Shown piece after piece: positions 45,963 through 53,480 of a stretch of DNA of 64,000 nt (position 1 is the first letter of the stretch; every line of letters starts with the position of its first letter). Source of the stretch: Bicyclus anynana (Eukaryota > Arthropoda > Insecta > Lepidoptera > Nymphalidae). The stretch is taken from assembly GCF_947172395.1 (NCBI RefSeq), contig NC_069084.1:6015107-6079106 (forward strand). Reading direction: 5' to 3'. The notes beneath the pieces were generated by a model. The model did no database searches, had not been told where the DNA came from, and saw only the letters and a list, made by a program, of their open reading frames with translations. A program made the translations under genes and the position numbers.

Positions 45963-46080
45963 GACAGACAACGCAATAAAAAACCACTGGAACTCGACAA
46001 TGCGGAGGAAGTACGAGCCCGATCTGCTGGACGGCTTCGACACGCTCCGACGGAAGCCGCGGCTTAAGAGACACGAGCAA
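45963..46080 (+). CDS. Myb: Myb exon 6 (end of R3)
   Basis: Acceptor TATTTCAG, donor CAA|GTAAGC; phase 2 to phase 0, residues 206-244. TDNAIKNHWNSTMRRKYEPD then LLDGFDTLRRKPRLKRHEQ. TDNAIKNHWNSTMRRK is the invariant R3 recognition helix with W214, and the basic tail after it can serve as a nuclear localisation signal. The exon break between LLPGR and TDNAIK is also known in vertebrate Myb genes. Confidence 0.97.
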
Positions 46081-46164
46081 GTAAGCGACGAGCGTAGGGA
46101 GAGGGCTGTTACTGTCGCTTACACTGATGTTAGTTGGCTTTTTTTGTTGTTTTTTTTTAATATA

Positions 46165-46598
46165 CAGGGTGTCCCGTAATTAAAGATTTATCTATTCAAT
46201 ACAAATGACTGCATTACGAAGCGAAGGATGGAATTTTGACGAAGATAAGCCGTCCCAAAGAAAAGGAAATTCATACCGTTTGATTTAAACTCCGGTTTCT
46301 CATACATCCATGCATGTATTCATTACAATGATGAATATGTGTGTATGGATTTTTAAAAGGTAACCCGGCGGGAATCGGCCTGTATAGACCCTTCGCCGCT
46401 GCTGCTTTAGCAATTTTAAGCGTGTAGACAGTAATTTAATCCGCATTATTTAACTAAAATCAAATCTTTAAAATATTAATTACAGCAGGTACAGATTCAA
46501 AAAATCCGAAGGATTTTTGCGAAACTAATCAAGTTAGTTTTAGATAATTAAGTGGCGTATCTCTCACTTGAATTTTATTCATTAATTATGGGACACTG
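46165..46598. mobile_element. mariner-type MITE, TA-flanked
   Basis: The ends CAGGGTGTCCCGTAATTAA and TTAATTATGGGACACTG are inverted repeats, flanked by TA (46163-46164, 46599-46600). No transposase inside. A related end lies at about 5226. Confidence 0.8.
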
Positions 46599-46828
46599 TA
46601 TATGTTTGTTTCTTTTTTCAACTTTTACTAACTTTTAATTTTTATGTAATTAATGTGAGTGTCTTGTCTTATCTTGGAAGCCAAAAGCCAGATTTTTATG
46701 TTTACATTTTATTTATTTGTGTACTTATTTATTTGTTTTATTGTTAAAAATCTGTCTAATAATATCTTTCTTTATATTTTTTTGTGTTTGTGTTTTTGTT
46801 TGCTATTGTTTTATTTGCCATGTTTCCA

Positions 46829-47160
46829 CACAGTATGAACATAAGTTACTGATTGGTTTTTACACAGTATACAAATTATATTTAAATTAGTTTCTATACA
46901 GTATAAAAATTACTTTTCGATTGATTTCTACACAGTACAAAACTACTTACCGATTGGTTTCTACAAAGTTAAAAAAATATTTACAGATATGTTTCTACCT
47001 AATATAAAGATAACTTACAGATTGGTTTCAAATACAGTAAAAAAATGCTTACCAATTGACTTCTACAAAGTTAAGAAATATTTACCGATAGGTTTCTACA
47101 CAATATGAACATAACTTACCGATTGGTTTCTACACAGTTCAAAAATTACTTACCTATACC
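46829..47160 (+). repeat. tandem array of acceptor-like units
   Basis: About nine units with a period near 40 bp share CTTACCGATTGGTTTCTACA followed by CAG or a close variant and then TACAAAAATTA. At least four end in ACAG after a T-rich tract, like a 3' splice site. The array stops 15 bp before the true acceptor CTTTACAG of exon 7. Confidence 0.85.
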
Positions 47161-47175
47161 AATATTTCTTTACAG

Positions 47176-47384
47176 TCAAGTCAGAACTGGAATGACCCGT
47201 TCAACGAGTCAATCCAAAGCAACTCATCCAACACAAGTCAACCGTCCAAGCAAGTGTTGCACTTCCGTCAACTGTTGAAAGATCAACTGAACAACTTGCA
47301 ACATCAACCTGTAAGGAACAAGTCTCCAGACAGAGGAGGTTTAGTTGCTGTAGATTCAGTGGAGATCATAGGAACGCCTTTTAA
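47176..47384 (+). CDS. Myb: Myb exon 7
   Basis: Acceptor TTTCTTTACAG, donor TTAA|GTAAGT; phase 0 to phase 2, residues 245-314. The Ser/Asn/Gln-rich start is followed by VLHFRQLLKDQLNNLQHQP and AVDSVEIIGTPFK. It lies after the DNA-binding domain, where activation sequences lie in Myb proteins. A CDK-type SP occurs in NKSPDRGG. Confidence 0.93.
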
Positions 47385-47785
47385 GTAAGTTTATGATCTT
47401 TTTTTAATATGAAGTACCATGTAATAGGGTATAGTACAAGCATAATTATACTTACTTAGATAAAACTATTCGATGTACACATTTTATATAGAAAATTTAT
47501 TTAGTAATTTACAAGTTTATTTTATTAAAATAATATCTAATCTAGCTTTCTATTTAGATTGGCTACCTAAAGCTATTATATTAACAAATTATTCTTTTTC
47601 GAGCGTGATGCCCGGTCACCATTAAATATTGGCAGACAGGCAGTATTGGTTATGTCCTCTAACTAAAATTTTCAAAATATGTGTCTTTAATGTACAGAAT
47701 TAGACCTGTTGCAGTTTTGTTATAAGTATGACTATAGATAGATATTTTGATAGATGTGATTAAATGTGGAAACCTTGATTTTTAG
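47385..47785 (+). other. Myb: Myb intron 7
   Basis: 400 bp of AT-rich sequence with nothing recognised. Confidence 0.85.
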
Positions 47786-47877
47786 ATTCACGAACATAGA
47801 ACACCTACCTGAAGAGTCCACAGTGAAGAATTATTTGAATCAAGTTGCGGTGGTTGACAGCAGTGATCAGGACACAG
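47786..47877 (+). CDS. Myb: Myb exon 8
   Basis: Acceptor GATTTTTAG, donor CAG|GTAAGT; phase 2 to phase 1, residues 315-344. FTNIEHLPEESTVKNYLNQV then AVVDSSDQDT. Acidic, with no recognised motif. Confidence 0.9.
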
Positions 47878-48410
47878 GTAAGTTCATCATTTATCGACAT
47901 TATCATTGCCATTGTGTCAATACTAGCCCGTTCTCGTAAGAATGTAAGAATACGGGGATAAAATATGCCACTCACAAATAACGTTCTTTATTAATATAGA
48001 TTATTTTCTCTCTCATTCGTACTCTTTGATTAAGTGAAAAATTAATTCATCAAAAATCATCATAATCAGCCTATGTCTACGGCTAATCGTAGGTCTCTTT
48101 TAAGGCCTTCCAAACAACATGGTTTTGAGCCGCTTGCATACAGTAACACTTTGCAACCCGCCTTTTATTGTCTGTCCATCTGACGATTTTGACATCATCC
48201 CCTGGTTAGGGGTCGACTAACACCTCGCTTTTCGGTGCGGGGTCGACATTCCGTCATTCATGACCACTTAGCTTTGCGACTCCTTGAGCTATTACTACAC
48301 TATATTTGGTAAAGTTTGTTTTGCAGATCTCCTTATTCGATCATGCAGAGATACTCTGAGCATAGTTCTCTTCAAACTTTTTTAAACCTATACCTATTTT
48401 ATTATTCCAG
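47878..48410 (+). other. Myb: Myb intron 8
   Basis: It has a short Helitron-like scrap (ATACGGGGATAAAATATGCC at about 47951) and a reversed RTE tail at 48057-48365, ending about 45 bp before exon 9. Confidence 0.85.
48057..48365 (-). mobile_element. RTE LINE 3' fragment, old
   Basis: TCATCATAATCAGCC, then a diverged copy of the RTE tail including TTCGGTGCGGGGTCGACATT, GCTTTGCGACTCCTTGAGCT and the TTCGATCATGCAGAGATACT block seen at 2435-2455. Confidence 0.85.
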
Positions 48411-48562
48411 TAACTTACTCGGTCCAGTCAGAAGAGAACAAAGACGTCACAGTCTCATCGGTGTATCTGTCTCCGAAGAAGAAGAGCATGGACAGCAACA
48501 GCCCACCACCCATACTGAGGCGGGGCAAGGTGAAGCGACAGGGCATCACCCACAACCCACTT
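48411..48562 (+). CDS. Myb: Myb exon 9
   Basis: Acceptor TTATTCCAG, donor CTT|GTGAGT; phase 1 to phase 0, residues 345-395. It reads VTYSVQSEENKDVTVSSVYL, then SPKKKSMDSNSPPPILRRGK and VKRQGITHNPL. SPKK is a full CDK consensus, and B-Myb is known to be activated by cyclin A-CDK2. A basic RRGKVKR follows. Confidence 0.95.
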
Positions 48563-49550
48563 GTGAGTCTACGTATTGTATCGATTTTTACCTATCAATC
48601 CTAGGTTCTACACCTGATTGGGCTTTATTAATGGATACATATGAAAAACATTATAAAATCCCAAAGGATATTGCTTTTTAAAGATCTAGACCAGACATTT
48701 TCCTTTTTTCCAAACAAACTAAACATATATTACTTGAAGAGTTTGAGCCGTGGGAGACTGACACAAAGTGAATGAATATTAAGACCTAACAAATGAACTA
48801 ACTAAAAATATGGTTAGTCTGTACGCTGTAGAAGTAGGTGCAAGAGGATTACCAGCAAAATATCTCTATAACTTGCTTAAAGACCTTGGCCTCACTAGAA
48901 CGGCAGCAAGTTCTCTATTAGAACGGGTATCCTAAGCTACTATAATCGGTTTTACCAAATTTGGCTAGCCAGGGACCCGAGCGGAGAAGGGGAGTTTTAG
49001 CTAACTGTCAAGGATGTCCTTAACCCTACACAATCGGCCAGAAGTCCAGGAATCTCGGGTTTTGTATTTCTGCGGCACTTTGGACCCGGCACTCGCACTG
49101 TGAATCCATGCTAAGATATTTCGTCTCTTAGTACGCAATAGTGTAATGGGGAGTGTAATTAAACTGTCAAGGATATACTTAACCCTACACCCATCGGTCA
49201 CAAGTCCAGGAGTCTGCTCGTTTTTTCTTTCTGCTACACTTTGGGCCCGGCACCCGGCACACATATTCGTCTCTCTTATGCCTATTTGGCCGATATTTTT
49301 ATGAACTATTAGCAGATCCGAATGTAAAATTATGGTTTTATTTTAAATCCCGAAATCCAGGAAATTTGCCAATGTAATCCGAGGATTTCAATCCCGTAAA
49401 TAACAAAGCGTCCGAATTCCCTAACCTGACTTATAGTGCTTTCTAACCCATCCTATCCATATTGTTAGTGCAACGCGGCGTAAAATTAATAAATATTTTT
49501 TACAGATATTAGAGTTTAAATAATAACAGTTTTTCTCAAATAATTTTCAG
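48563..49550 (+). other. Myb: Myb intron 9
   Basis: About 1 kb. Its centre is the retroelement tail fragment at 48822-49260; the flanks show nothing. Confidence 0.85.
48822..49260 (+). mobile_element. retroelement tail fragment with partial duplication
   Basis: From 48829 the + strand reads VEVGARGLPAKYLYNLL and then KDLGLTRTAASSLLERVS before a stop, the same peptide as at 16440. The non-coding tail (AACTGTCAAGGAT, CTTAACCCTACAC, TTTGGACCCGGCAC) is present twice, at about 48990-49110 and 49150-49260. Confidence 0.7.
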
Positions 49551-49697
49551 GCATGGGAGAAGTCAATATCAAAGATGATCGAAGGTGCCACGCCCATCAA
49601 AGCTCTGCCCTTCAGTCCGTCGCAGTTCCTCAACTCGCCCGCCGGACTCTCCTTCCCCGCCTTCGACACTCCGCTGAGACATTCGCATGGAAGCAAA
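49551..49697 (+). CDS. Myb: Myb exon 10 (LPFSPSQF motif)
   Basis: Acceptor AATTTTCAG, donor AAA|GTAAGT; phase 0 both sides, residues 396-444. AWEKSISKMIEGATPIKALP then FSPSQFLNSPAGLSFPAFDT. TPIK-LPFSPSQFLN (about 409-423) is the best-conserved motif outside the DNA-binding domain of vertebrate A-, B- and c-Myb, in the regulatory region. It carries two SP sites. Confidence 0.97.
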
Positions 49698-50119
49698 GTA
49701 AGTTCATCATCATCATCCCTGGAACCCTCGTAACTTTAATTTTAGGCTATCCATGTAACACACGCCTTTATCTATCCTTGCATTTTAATATACGTAAAAC
49801 TTGGCCACGTCATAATTTATAAGGATGCCTATAGGGGACACATTTTAATATATTATTTACCCTGAAAACATTTATTTTAGAACACATGTTCCTTGAACAT
49901 TTTAAAATAATTTTCGGTAAAGAATATAACCCCAGAGTTATCCTATTTTTATCTATTTTTGTACACATCCATCACGCATTGCACGCACACATACGCATTT
50001 GTTTGCATGCATTCTTTTACTATTCGTCCCTTTAAACGCCCAACATTCAAACTATTGTCCAAATATCTAAACTGAACTGTCTTTAGAGTACAAAACTAAT
50101 CCCAATATTTTGTTTTCAG
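49698..50119 (+). other. Myb: Myb intron 10
   Basis: About 420 bp, including an internal piece of the TA-MITE family (49745-49940). Confidence 0.85.
49745..49940 (+). mobile_element. TA-MITE internal fragment
   Basis: GGCTATCCATGTAACACACG, CATTTTAATATACGTAAAAC and AATTTTCGGTAAAGAATATA match the interior of the complete copy at 53110-53478, without the TIRs. Confidence 0.75.
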
Positions 50120-50205
50120 GACCTAGGCGCTAGTCCCTTACTCCATACTCCTACGCCGGCAAATATAACACCCGGTGGAAGTCAATACAAGAACGAAACG
50201 CCAAA
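50120..50205 (+). CDS. Myb: Myb exon 11
   Basis: Acceptor GTTTTCAG, donor CAAA|GTAAGT; phase 0 to phase 2, residues 445-473. DLGASPLLHTPTPANITPGG then SQYKNETPK. Rich in TP and SP; this corresponds to the TP-rich run before the TPTPFK motif of vertebrate Myb. Confidence 0.95.
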
Positions 50206-50559
50206 GTAAGTTTGAGTTTTGTTATAAAAAATATTTACTGCCTCATTGGTCCAGTGGTCAATTAGCCAGTTAGCCTGTTTAGTCAGTCATTTCACTAATT
50301 TCTCGTACATTTAGAAAGTTAGTGGTGACATGCCCCGTGCCCCTGTGAGCACGTTTAGTTGTCGGTTTGGTATTTATTATTTGGATAATAAACTTTATTT
50401 ACAAAGAGAATGTCTAAATCACCTAAGCCGGCCAACCGCCAGCGTTTTTGGTTTATCCATCAAATCTAAGAAGAAGAAGAAGAAAATAAATTATTATAAA
50501 TAGTCTTTATGCGTACAATTTTATGGGTACTTACTAAAGGTTAATATTTTCTATTTCAG
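50206..50559 (+). other. Myb: Myb intron 11
   Basis: About 350 bp. A tRNA-like scrap, CATTGGTCCAGTGGTCAATT, lies near 50243, and an (AAG)n run near 50470. Nothing else. Confidence 0.8.
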
Positions 50560-50752
50560 AACACCAACTCCATTCAAAATGGCGATGGCGGAAATAGGCA
50601 AGAAGTCAGGCCTGAAGTACGAGCCGTCCAGCCCGGGCCTTCTAGTGGAAGACATTACAGAGATGATCAAACGTGAGGAGAACTCAGAGAGCACTGTACA
50701 GTTGAGCGACTCCATGTTATCGGGCACTGCGGACCAAGAGATGAATGTTCAG
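50560..50752 (+). CDS. Myb: Myb exon 12 (TPTPFK motif)
   Basis: Acceptor CTATTTCAG, donor CAG|GTATGT; phase 2 to phase 0, residues 474-537. TPTPFKMAMAEIGKKSGLKY then EPSSPGLLVEDITEMIKREE. TPTPFK-A followed by an acidic L-ED--E---REE helix matches the HTPTPFKNALEKYG...EEDLKEVLRSE region of B-Myb. Confident exon. Confidence 0.96.
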
Positions 50753-51023
50753 GTATGTCTTTTACCAGAGGCGGATTACTTTAGGCAGACAAGCTTACTT
50801 ACTGTCTGTCGAGCATATAATTTTATTTACATTTATACGATGCTCGAAAAAGGTTAGTCAAGATCAAACGTCATTGGGTGCCTTTGCAGTGTCCTGGCGC
50901 CACTGTCTAGTCGGCGAGGTTAGGAGAAGAGAAATCTGATCTAACCTCTAAACTAAAAAGGATCTAAGAAGGAGGAGGAAACGTTGATGATGATGAAATT
51001 AATGATTCATATTTGTTTTCCAG
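50753..51023 (+). other. Myb: Myb intron 12
   Basis: About 270 bp, with nothing recognised. Confidence 0.85.
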
Positions 51024-51191
51024 GTGAACGATTCAGGCATTGGGAGCGGTCGACGCACCGCGGGCAAAGAGAACGTGCCGTCGCACAAGAAGGCGCGCAA
51101 GGCGCTCGCGCACAGCTGGGGCGCCGCCACCAGCACGCCGCACGCGCACTCGCACTCAGTGCCGGACGTGTCCTTCATCGTGGAGACTCCG
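51024..51191 (+). CDS. Myb: Myb exon 13, first copy of the repeated exon
   Basis: Acceptor TTTTCCAG, donor CCG|GTGAGT (GT at 51192); phase 0 both sides, residues 538-593. VNDSGIGSGRRTAGKENVPS then HKKARKALAHSWG, a His/Ser stretch, and VPDVSFIVETP. KENVPSHKKARKALA aligns with the SPIKKVRKSLA region of B-Myb, a basic segment linked to nuclear import. It joins in phase to exon 14 at 52277. GC-rich relative to the other exons. Confidence 0.92.
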
Positions 51192-51836
51192 GTGAGTTGT
51201 TGCCGTCCGTGTGACGTCACAGGCAGCGGGCGGCGCACCGCGGGCAAGGAGAACGTGCCGTCGCACAAGAAGGCGCGCAAGGCGCTCGCGCACAGCTGGG
51301 GCGCCGCCACCAGCACGCCGCACGCGCACTCGCACTCAGTGCCGGACGTGTCCTTCATCGTGGAGACTCCGGTGAGTTGTTGCCGTCCGTGTGACGTCAT
51401 AGGCAGCGGGCGGCGCACCGCGGGCAAGGAGAACGTGCCGTCGCACAAGAAGGCGCGCAAGGCGCTCGCGCACAGCTGGGGCGCCGCCACCAGCACGCCG
51501 CACGCGCACTCGCACTCAGTGCCGGACGTGTCCTTCATCGTGGAGACTCCGGTGAGTTGTTGCTGTCCGTGTGACGTCACAGGCAGCGGGCGGCGCACCG
51601 CGGGCAAGGAGAACGTGCCGTCGCACAAGAAGGCGCGCAAGGCGCTCGCGCACAGCTGGGGCGCCGCCACCAGCACGCCGCACGCGCACTCGCACTCAGT
51701 GCCGGACGTGTCCTTCATCGTGGAGACTCCGGTGAGTTGTTGCTGTCCGTGTGACGTCACAGGCAGCGGGCGGCGCACCGCGGGCAAGGAGAACGTGCCG
51801 TCGCAAAAGAAGGCGCGTAAGGCGCTCGCGCACAGC
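51044..51836 (+). repeat. Myb: 180-bp tandem array of Myb exon 13 plus donor
   Basis: Units start at about 51044, 51224, 51404 and 51584, with a broken fifth (51764-51836). Each full unit has 149 bp of exon and 31 bp beginning GTGAGT and ending CAG or TAG. The period is exactly 180 (60 codons), so the frame stays open through all copies. Read through, the 31-bp spacers give VSCCRPCDVT or VSCCCPCDVT (VI instead of VT once). Copies 2-4 are nearly identical; copy 1 differs at its 5' edge. Donors recur at 51192, 51372, 51552 and 51732, so splicing to 52277 from successive donors adds 0, 60, 120 or 180 residues. Confidence 0.93.
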
Positions 51837-52276
51837 GGTGCTTGTTTGCCGTACCAGCACCTTGGCATCCTCATTTCTATTTCGATCACCGCTCGCTGAG
51901 TTACTGAGATTCATAATACGTAGATACGTTAAATTTAGCAGTGTGTTTATTAGGAGATAACTCATTATGAATCTCTTCCCCGATAAGATTATCCCACAGG
52001 AGATTTCCCCCTCGTAGTTCAACATAGTTCAATAATCCGATATTAAACGGAGTTGAAACACTAGGAGAATTGATGATTTGATAAAAGAGGGTTATTGACA
52101 ACCAGCATTCCAAATATTTTCGATGGAATTGTACAAAAGCAATGGTAACGGTTGTTATTGATGATTAGGGAGTGACTATGATATTATCTTGTGGGTACTA
52201 TTAACCCAGAATACTGGCGGTAGTATATTAGATGATAGTCTTTCGTTATGCTGAACGTTTTTTTCTATTGTTTCAG
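51192..52276 (+). other. Myb: Myb intron 13 (contains the array)
   Basis: If the first donor is used, everything from 51192 to the TTTCAG at 52276 is intron. If no donor is used, the frame ends at a stop at 51897-51899 after a 22-residue novel tail. The 51900-52276 part shows nothing further. Confidence 0.8.
51837..51900 (-). repeat. RTE-tail-like scrap that truncates the array
   Basis: The segment with GCCGTACCAGCACCTTGGCA resembles the RTE tail block GCCATTCCAGCACTTTGGGA, reversed. It replaces the rest of the fifth copy. Confidence 0.4.
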
Positions 52277-52936
52277 AGCAAAACTCTTACTGGAGACAGT
52301 TCAGTGCTTTTCTCCCCGCCATCTATAGTGAAGAATTCGCTTCTGGACGAATCCACGAGCCTCCACAGCCTGATGAGCACCGAAAACACACCAGAACCAA
52401 TGAATATCGAGGAAATGGACCTAGAAAACGTTATCTCAGAAAAAACTAAGGTACAACACAGGTCCTATATCCCTACTAATCCTCTACCTAACACCCTGGA
52501 TCCTAACTTAATACTCTACGACGACATTTACGACAACCAGACGGACTTACGACCGAATCCCAATATATTTAGAAACATTACTAATATCGAATCTCCTAGG
52601 AGCTTCGCGAGATTAAACGCGGAGAGATTGCGTACTATTACAAATTCTAATGAGCTAGCTAATGTTAACACTTTGGGTACTATTAGTAATAACGTTAATA
52701 ACTCTAGTAATGTTACAAATAACTCTTTAATAGCCCCAAACGAAGTACTCGCAAATGCGTTGGCCGATCACATATACAAAGTGACGAATCAAAAACCGTC
52801 CACGTCTCGTATAGATGAAATATTGACTAACAAAGTGATGAAAACGAATGAGGTTGAGAAAGAGAATCAATGGTGGCAAGTGGAGAAAGAATCTGATGAT
52901 TTGTACAACGACTATTATATGTTCACAAATATGTGA
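52277..52936 (+). CDS. Myb: Myb exon 14, long form with stop at 52936
   Basis: Acceptor TTGTTTCAG, entering in phase 0 (residues 594-812). SKTLTGDSSVLFSPPSIVKN continues VETP from exon 13 naturally and contains an SP. An acidic part (NIEEMDLENVISEKTK) and about 160 Asn-rich residues ending YNDYYMFTNM follow. The AAG|GTACAA at 52450/52451 is a possible internal donor in phase 0 to the exon at 58268. Weaker phase-0 candidates are after 52780, 52834, 52852 and 52879. The Asn-rich extension has no motif that I recognise and lacks the conserved Myb C-terminus. Open frame over 220 codons in AT-rich DNA argues that it is coding. Confidence 0.85.
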   Translation, partial: SKTLTGDSSVLFSPPSIVKNSLLDESTSLHSLMSTENTPEPMNIEEMDLENVISEKTKVQHRSYIPTNPLPNTLDPNLILYDDIYDNQTDLRPNPNIFRNITNIESPRSFARLNAERLRTITNSNELANVNTLGTISNNVNNSSNVTNNSLIAPNEVLANALADHIYKVTNQKPSTSRIDEILTNKVMKTNEVEKENQWWQVEKESDDLYNDYYMFTNM

Positions 52937-53105
52937 TATACGCTTTTTTTATAAATAGGGATTTTATTATTTAATCATGGCTAATGAATTGAAACGTAGT
53001 ACGAGCGATTTTCTATGTCGTGTATTCTTTTACTAGAGGCGTGTATTTACGAAATATTACAGAAAACGATTTGGCCTATGTTAATTATCGTGAAAAGTTA
53101 GACGA
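52937..53105 (+). other. start of 3'UTR of the long form
   Basis: AT-rich. Possible polyadenylation signals downstream are AATAAA at 53771, about 54014 and about 55820. Which one is used cannot be told. Confidence 0.4.
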
Positions 53106-53109
53106 TATA

Positions 53110-53478
53110 CAGGATGCTCGGGAGTATTTCCCATAACTTTAAGTTGTTGACGAGTCCGCTTTATAAGAGCTGAACTGCATAACTAATATTTTTTTAAAGA
53201 AAAAAAAAACTTTTATTGTTGTCATACAAAGTAATTCAAATAATTCCGACTATCCATGTAACACACACCTTTATCTATCCTTGCATTTTAATATTCGTAA
53301 AACTTGGCTACGTCATAATTATAAGGTTAAGGGACACATTTTAAGATCTATTTACTGAAGAAATATTATTTACCCCAAAATATTAATTTTAGAACACATG
53401 TGTTCCTTGAACATTTTCAATTAATTTTCGGTAAAGAATATATTCCCAGAGTTATGGGAAATACTCCCGAGTACCCTG
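53110..53478. mobile_element. TA-MITE, longest copy
   Basis: CAGGATGCTCGGGAGTATTT at the left and AAATACTCCCGAGTACCCTG at the right, with TA on both sides (53108-53109, 53479-53480). 369 bp, no transposase. Confidence 0.88.
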
Positions 53479-53480
53479 TA

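Larger units (their letters stand above)
46081..47175 (+). other. Myb: Myb intron 6
   Basis: 1.1 kb. It contains a TA-flanked MITE (46165-46598) and the acceptor-like tandem array (46829-47160) directly before exon 7. Confidence 0.9.

Noticed and set aside
49001..49264. 87-codon minus-strand frame
   Set aside because: It is antisense to the retroelement tail and repeats because of the tail's partial duplication.
50999..51889. 296-codon minus-strand open frame over the exon 13 array
   Set aside because: It is the antisense shadow of the 180-bp repeat, whose period is divisible by three. No splice context, and the sense strand has clear Myb homology.
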